Below the pieces are notes generated by a model. The model saw only the letters and a program-made list of their open reading frames with translations, had not been told where the DNA came from and made no database searches. From contig JAMOBE010000074.1 of assembly GCA_039908285.1 (NCBI GenBank), positions 1 through 18,072 on the forward strand: a DNA stretch of 18,072 nt, in the 5' to 3' direction. The position numbers and the translations under genes were made by a program. The DNA comes from JAMOBE01 sp039908285. Its GTDB lineage: Bacteria > Pseudomonadota > Alphaproteobacteria > Rhodospirillales > Rhodospirillaceae. Position 1 is the first letter of the stretch; every line of letters begins with the position of its first letter. Of the stretch, positions 15,409 through 18,072 are shown piece after piece.

Positions 15409-16608
15409 ATGGTGACGCATGGGGCAAAGCCTTTGCCAGTGACGACCGAGACCAGCCACGGACTGTCGCGTATTCTGCCCGCTCCGGCGACGTCGCGGCT
15501 GGCTGCCGCCGTGCTGACGTTCGGCGCAAACGTTCTCTGCGGTCGCGTGCTGAACGTCGCGTCGCCACGGGGGCCACTGTTCGTGACCTGGGGCCTGACC
15601 TTCGACTGCAACGCCTACTGTTCGTTCTGCACCACCCACAAGCTCCACAGGGCCCATCCCCCCGGGCTGTCCCCGGAACAGGCTCTCGACATCGCCGATC
15701 AGATCGCCGACGCCGGGACATGGGTCGTCGGCTTCACCGGAGGGGAAGTCCTGATGAGTCCCCTGCTGTTTCCCGTGGTGCGCCGCCTGAAGGAGCGGGG
15801 CGTCGTCGCCTACATCGTGACCAACGGCCTGCTGCTGGCCGAACATGCTGCCGAGATCGTGGAGAGCGGCCTTGACTATGTGGTGGTCAGCCTGGACAGC
15901 GACGACCCGCGGGAGCACGACGGGCAGCGCCGCGTGGCGGGGCTGATGGACAAGGCTCTCGAGGGAATCGAGCGGCTCAGGGACCTGCGCGGCAGGCGCC
16001 GCCGGCCGATGGTGAAGGCCGTCACCATGCTGACCGCCCACAACCTGGACCGGATCGGCGCCATCTTCGACGTTCTGGGCCGTCATGCCGACGTGGTGGC
16101 GGCTCAGCCGATCGTCTGGGGATACGGGGAGCACCCCCATGGCCGTTCGAAGGAACGGCTGGGCGAACTGGTCTTCGGACCCGACGAGCGCGAACGGGTC
16201 GAGGCGATGCTCGCCCGGGCCGCGCGGGATCACCCGATGCTTCGGCAGAGCTATTTCCGCCGCATCCCCTCGTACTGGTTCTCTCCCGAAGACCTGGCGG
16301 CACGGATCCCCTGCTGGTCGCCGTTCCTGCGGCTGACCATCAATCCGGAGGGACAGGTCCTCCACTGCGGCACCCGTTTCGGCATGGTGGGCGACCTTCG
16401 CCGTGAGCGCCTGATGGACACCTGGAATGGCGAGGAGATGCGTCGCCAGCGGGAGACCGTGCGTCTGCGCCGCAACAACTGCATCTGTTGGTCGAGCGAT
16501 ACAGCCTTCAACAACCTCATGGATCGGCTGCGCCTCCCCAACCTGCTGCCAACATGGCATCGCCGACAGGACCACGCGCGGAATGGAGATGATCAGGCAA
16601 CAGGCTAA
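15409..16608 (+). CDS. Radical SAM enzyme with SPASM/twitch-like C-terminal cluster domain
   Basis: 399 residues from the ATG at 15409. The core has FDCNAYCSFC (Cys67, Cys71, Cys74) as the SAM-cleaving cluster ligands, then GFTGGEVLMSP (the GGE-type SAM-binding motif) and YVVVSLDSDDP. The C-terminal part has Cys302-X12-Gly-X4-Cys320, matching the CX9-15GX4C signature of SPASM/twitch domains, and a later Cys358-X-Cys360. Four cysteines suggest one auxiliary Fe-S cluster (twitch-like) rather than the seven of full SPASM. Relatives modify peptides, sugars (dehydrogenation, epimerisation) or cofactors. No precursor peptide is seen, so a sugar or cyclitol substrate is more likely in this context. 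An in-frame ATG at 15316 would overlap the divergent aminotransferase start and leave no promoter room, so I prefer the later start; neither has a strong ribosome site. Confidence 0.9.
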   Translation: MVTHGAKPLPVTTETSHGLSRILPAPATSRLAAAVLTFGANVLCGRVLNVASPRGPLFVTWGLTFDCNAYCSFCTTHKLHRAHPPGLSPEQALDIADQIADAGTWVVGFTGGEVLMSPLLFPVVRRLKERGVVAYIVTNGLLLAEHAAEIVESGLDYVVVSLDSDDPREHDGQRRVAGLMDKALEGIERLRDLRGRRRRPMVKAVTMLTAHNLDRIGAIFDVLGRHADVVAAQPIVWGYGEHPHGRSKERLGELVFGPDERERVEAMLARAARDHPMLRQSYFRRIPSYWFSPEDLAARIPCWSPFLRLTINPEGQVLHCGTRFGMVGDLRRERLMDTWNGEEMRRQRETVRLRRNNCICWSSDTAFNNLMDRLRLPNLLPTWHRRQDHARNGDDQATG

Positions 16609-16628
16609 GGGCTGTCGCTTTTGATTGA

Positions 16629-17480
16629 TCAGGCTTTGCTCAGCTTTAGGTTGGCAATCTGTTCGTCCTTGCGGACAAGGGCGATCTTCATCTCCATGAT
16701 GAGACGCACCAGGGCGGCCTGATCGGGTGCCTGCTGCTGGCTCGCGGCGATCTGCCATTGATTGGCGAAGGTTCGTTGATTGGGAATCTGGTCATTCAGT
16801 GACGAGGGCGTCTTGCGGGCGATGAAAACGTACATGTAGATCGCCTGATCGAGCTGGCCGTCCTGAATCGAACGGGGATAGGCGTTGAGGAACGGCTCCC
16901 CCCAGATCTGCCACGGCGACCCATCATCAGGCTTTCCAGCAAAGCGGTATACGACGCTTTTCTCGATGGTGAAGCCATTCTCCTGGTAGTAATCAAAAAA
17001 TAGACACGGAGAAAATTGATAGTATCCATGGTCAACCTGGTTGTGTATCGGGACCATGTGAATGACACAGCCATGGAGTTTGAGCATCTTCGATATGTTT
17101 GATAGGAAATTTGGGATATGAAAGACGTGCTCCATGGTGCCGCCGTTCAGCACCACGTCGTAGACATTCGCAAGCTCCTTTCTCAGGACCGGCGCGTTCA
17201 TGTCGAAGACGATGCTCGCTCCTTCATACGCGGACGCGTCGAGGGAATGGCAGACATCGTACCCAAGAAACCTGAACACGGTGACGTCATCCGTCACGGT
17301 GGCCTCATCCGGCCCGTCGCCCTCACCCAGCCCATACTCGGCCGCCAGACGTCGCATGAAGCCAAAGGTCACGTCGTCGTAGATCGGCCACAGCCTCCCC
17401 AGAGTGCATGCCGCCCCGGAAAGACGAAGCTCACTCGTCACTTGAGCCAGAAAGCGGGCATATTCGCGAACAACAGGCAT
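16629..17480 (-). CDS. Methyltransferase-like protein with C-terminal coiled coil
   Basis: 283 residues. The middle resembles the second half of class I methyltransferases of surface-glycan loci: VYDVVLNGGTMEHV (about 106-119), a KMLKLHGCVIHMVPI strand (about 131-145), then DHGYYQFSP and FFDYYQENGF. The glycine-rich motif I (GxGxG) is not visible in the first 90 residues; VFRFLGYDVCHSLDAS may stand in its place, so SAM binding is less certain. The C-terminus (about 248-281) is rich in Gln, Ala, Leu and Lys and looks like a coiled coil, perhaps for oligomerisation. The stop is 20 nt beyond the convergent radical SAM gene. The ATG at 17480 has no clear ribosome site. Base composition is less GC-rich than the core operon. 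It probably belongs to the locus but could be a separate acquisition. Confidence 0.75.
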   Translation of the reverse strand: MPVVREYARFLAQVTSELRLSGAACTLGRLWPIYDDVTFGFMRRLAAEYGLGEGDGPDEATVTDDVTVFRFLGYDVCHSLDASAYEGASIVFDMNAPVLRKELANVYDVVLNGGTMEHVFHIPNFLSNISKMLKLHGCVIHMVPIHNQVDHGYYQFSPCLFFDYYQENGFTIEKSVVYRFAGKPDDGSPWQIWGEPFLNAYPRSIQDGQLDQAIYMYVFIARKTPSSLNDQIPNQRTFANQWQIAASQQQAPDQAALVRLIMEMKIALVRKDEQIANLKLSKA

Positions 17481-17510
17481 GAAACAGCCATTGCAACCAA
17501 CTGATAGTGT

Positions 17511-17540
17511 AGTCTACCGCGTATAGCCTTGGTGTTTCAA
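17511..17540 (-). promoter_or_regulatory. Candidate sigma-70 promoter for the methyltransferase-like gene
   Basis: Minus strand: TTGAAA (17540-17535), an 18 nt spacer, then TAGACT (17516-17511); 5/6 and 4/6 matches to consensus. A start of transcription near 17504 would leave a leader of about 24 nt before the ATG at 17480. Confidence 0.35.
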
Positions 17541-17664
17541 GGGGAAACGGCGGCCGATTGAGGTTGCAGCTTCTCAATGGATCTCCACATGATAGAAACG
17601 CGCAACGTGACGGGTGGTGCTCCCTTGTCTGTGAGCAGGGCTTCACGGAAACCTCAGGATTCTC

Positions 17665-17693
17665 TGGACATGTCGATAGGACGGCTCTATTTT
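17665..17693 (+). promoter_or_regulatory. Candidate promoter of tRNA-Ser
   Basis: TGGACA (17665-17670), a 17 nt spacer and TATTTT (17688-17693); 5/6 and 4/6 matches to consensus. The -10 box ends 30 bases before the mature tRNA 5' end, a normal distance for a tRNA gene with a short 5' leader. Confidence 0.4.
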
Positions 17694-17723
17694 TTGCCGT
17701 GGTGGGACGTGATGTCCTCGTTG

Positions 17724-17815
17724 GGAGGGGTGGGTGAGTGGCTGAAACCAGCGGTTTGCTAAACCGCCGTGTGGGGTAACCCGCACCGAGGGTTCGAATC
17801 CCTCCCCCTCCGCCA
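17724..17815 (+). tRNA. tRNA-Ser(GCU) with encoded CCA
   Basis: Acceptor arm ggagggg (17724-17730) pairs with cccctcc (17805-17811), followed by discriminator G and encoded CCA (17813-17815). The anticodon stem gcggt (17751-17755) pairs with accgc (17763-17767) around loop ttgctaa, giving anticodon GCU for AGC/AGU codons. A long variable arm, typical of serine tRNAs, follows. The T arm is gaggg (17788-17792), loop ttcgaat, ccctc (17800-17804). All stems pair. It reads plus, divergent from the methyltransferase-like gene. Confidence 0.96.
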
Positions 17816-18072
17816 GCAGGCAGCGAATTTCCTTTGTTTTTCAATAGCTTAGCGAAACGGCCCGGGGATCAACCCACAAGCCAACCCACAAACGAAAGAT
17901 CGCTTGGGGTGGACGGCGGTAGACGGTGATGGACTGTTCGCCTCCCCGGAATGCCCCATGAGGGGATGCGGCGGGCTGTTCGACTCGCCCCCGGGCCATC
18001 CCGCTGAAGCCAGTCGACGCCTCCAGCGAGTCGGGTGCGAGGGGTCGCATCTCCACCCCAGGCGGTACGCCA
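17816..18072. other. Region downstream of tRNA-Ser, no recognisable gene
   Basis: About 257 bases to the window edge. It begins with a T-rich stretch (cctttgtttttcaatag) that could end tRNA transcription, though no strong hairpin precedes it. A 12-base tandem repeat, aacccacaagcc then aacccacaaacg (17871-17894), follows. Short open frames run on both strands but show no family features. DNA directly after a tRNA 3' end is a frequent integration site; no integrase or second copy of the tRNA tail is visible here. Confidence 0.4.

Noticed and set aside
15277..16758. Minus-strand open frame of 493 codons
   Set aside because: It is antisense to the SPASM/twitch-like radical SAM gene and runs into two neighbouring genes; no protein motifs.
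17681..17700. Hairpin acggc/gccgt with a T-rich loop
   Set aside because: The T-run is in the loop rather than after the stem, so it does not act as a terminator; the segment is better explained as part of the tRNA promoter.
17841..18056. Minus-strand open frame of 71 codons at the right edge
   Set aside because: No ribosome site, no recognisable family and low-complexity composition; not supported as a gene.

Overview
The window looks like chromosomal DNA of a GC-rich alphaproteobacterium. The style (large multi-PAS hybrid kinase, GC-rich codon use, scattered structured intergenic DNA) resembles the Rhodospirillaceae/Magnetospirillum group. That placement is inference from style; there is no marker gene here.

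Layout. The left edge (1-2842, minus strand) carries a membrane-bound hybrid sensor histidine kinase with extracellular Cache-like, two PAS, HisKA, HATPase and receiver domains, cut by the window edge inside the receiver. A gene-poor stretch (2843-3274) follows, holding a long nested hairpin. A small TPR-type protein with a C-terminal membrane anchor (3275-3964) converges on a polytopic membrane protein of unknown function (3987-5588, minus).

The core (5701-17480) is a biosynthetic locus. One plus-strand operon runs: cobalamin-binding-type radical SAM enzyme, class I methyltransferase, NodU/CmcH-type carbamoyltransferase, second cobalamin-binding-type radical SAM enzyme, AsnB-type glutamine amidotransferase, and a GT2 glycosyltransferase with a two-helix membrane tail. 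Two junctions in the operon are ATGA stop-start overlaps, so those neighbours are probably translationally coupled. A DegT/DnrJ/EryC1-type PLP aminotransferase runs convergently on the minus strand and overlaps the 3' end of the glycosyltransferase. It is divergent from a third radical SAM gene with a SPASM/twitch-like C-terminus. A methyltransferase-like gene on the minus strand closes the locus.

Together these genes encode carbon-skeleton methylation or rearrangement (radical SAM/B12), amination (DegT), amide formation (AsnB), O-carbamoylation, methylation and glycosyl transfer at the membrane. This is the toolkit of a decorated aminosugar, aminoglycoside-like or aminocyclitol-like metabolite, or of an unusual surface glycan or glycolipid. 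I recognise no characterised cluster with this gene order. The product is unknown.

The right end carries tRNA-Ser(GCU) with encoded CCA, followed by non-coding-looking DNA with a short tandem repeat. tRNA 3' ends are common integration sites, so the locus may abut a mobile-element boundary, but no integrase is visible.
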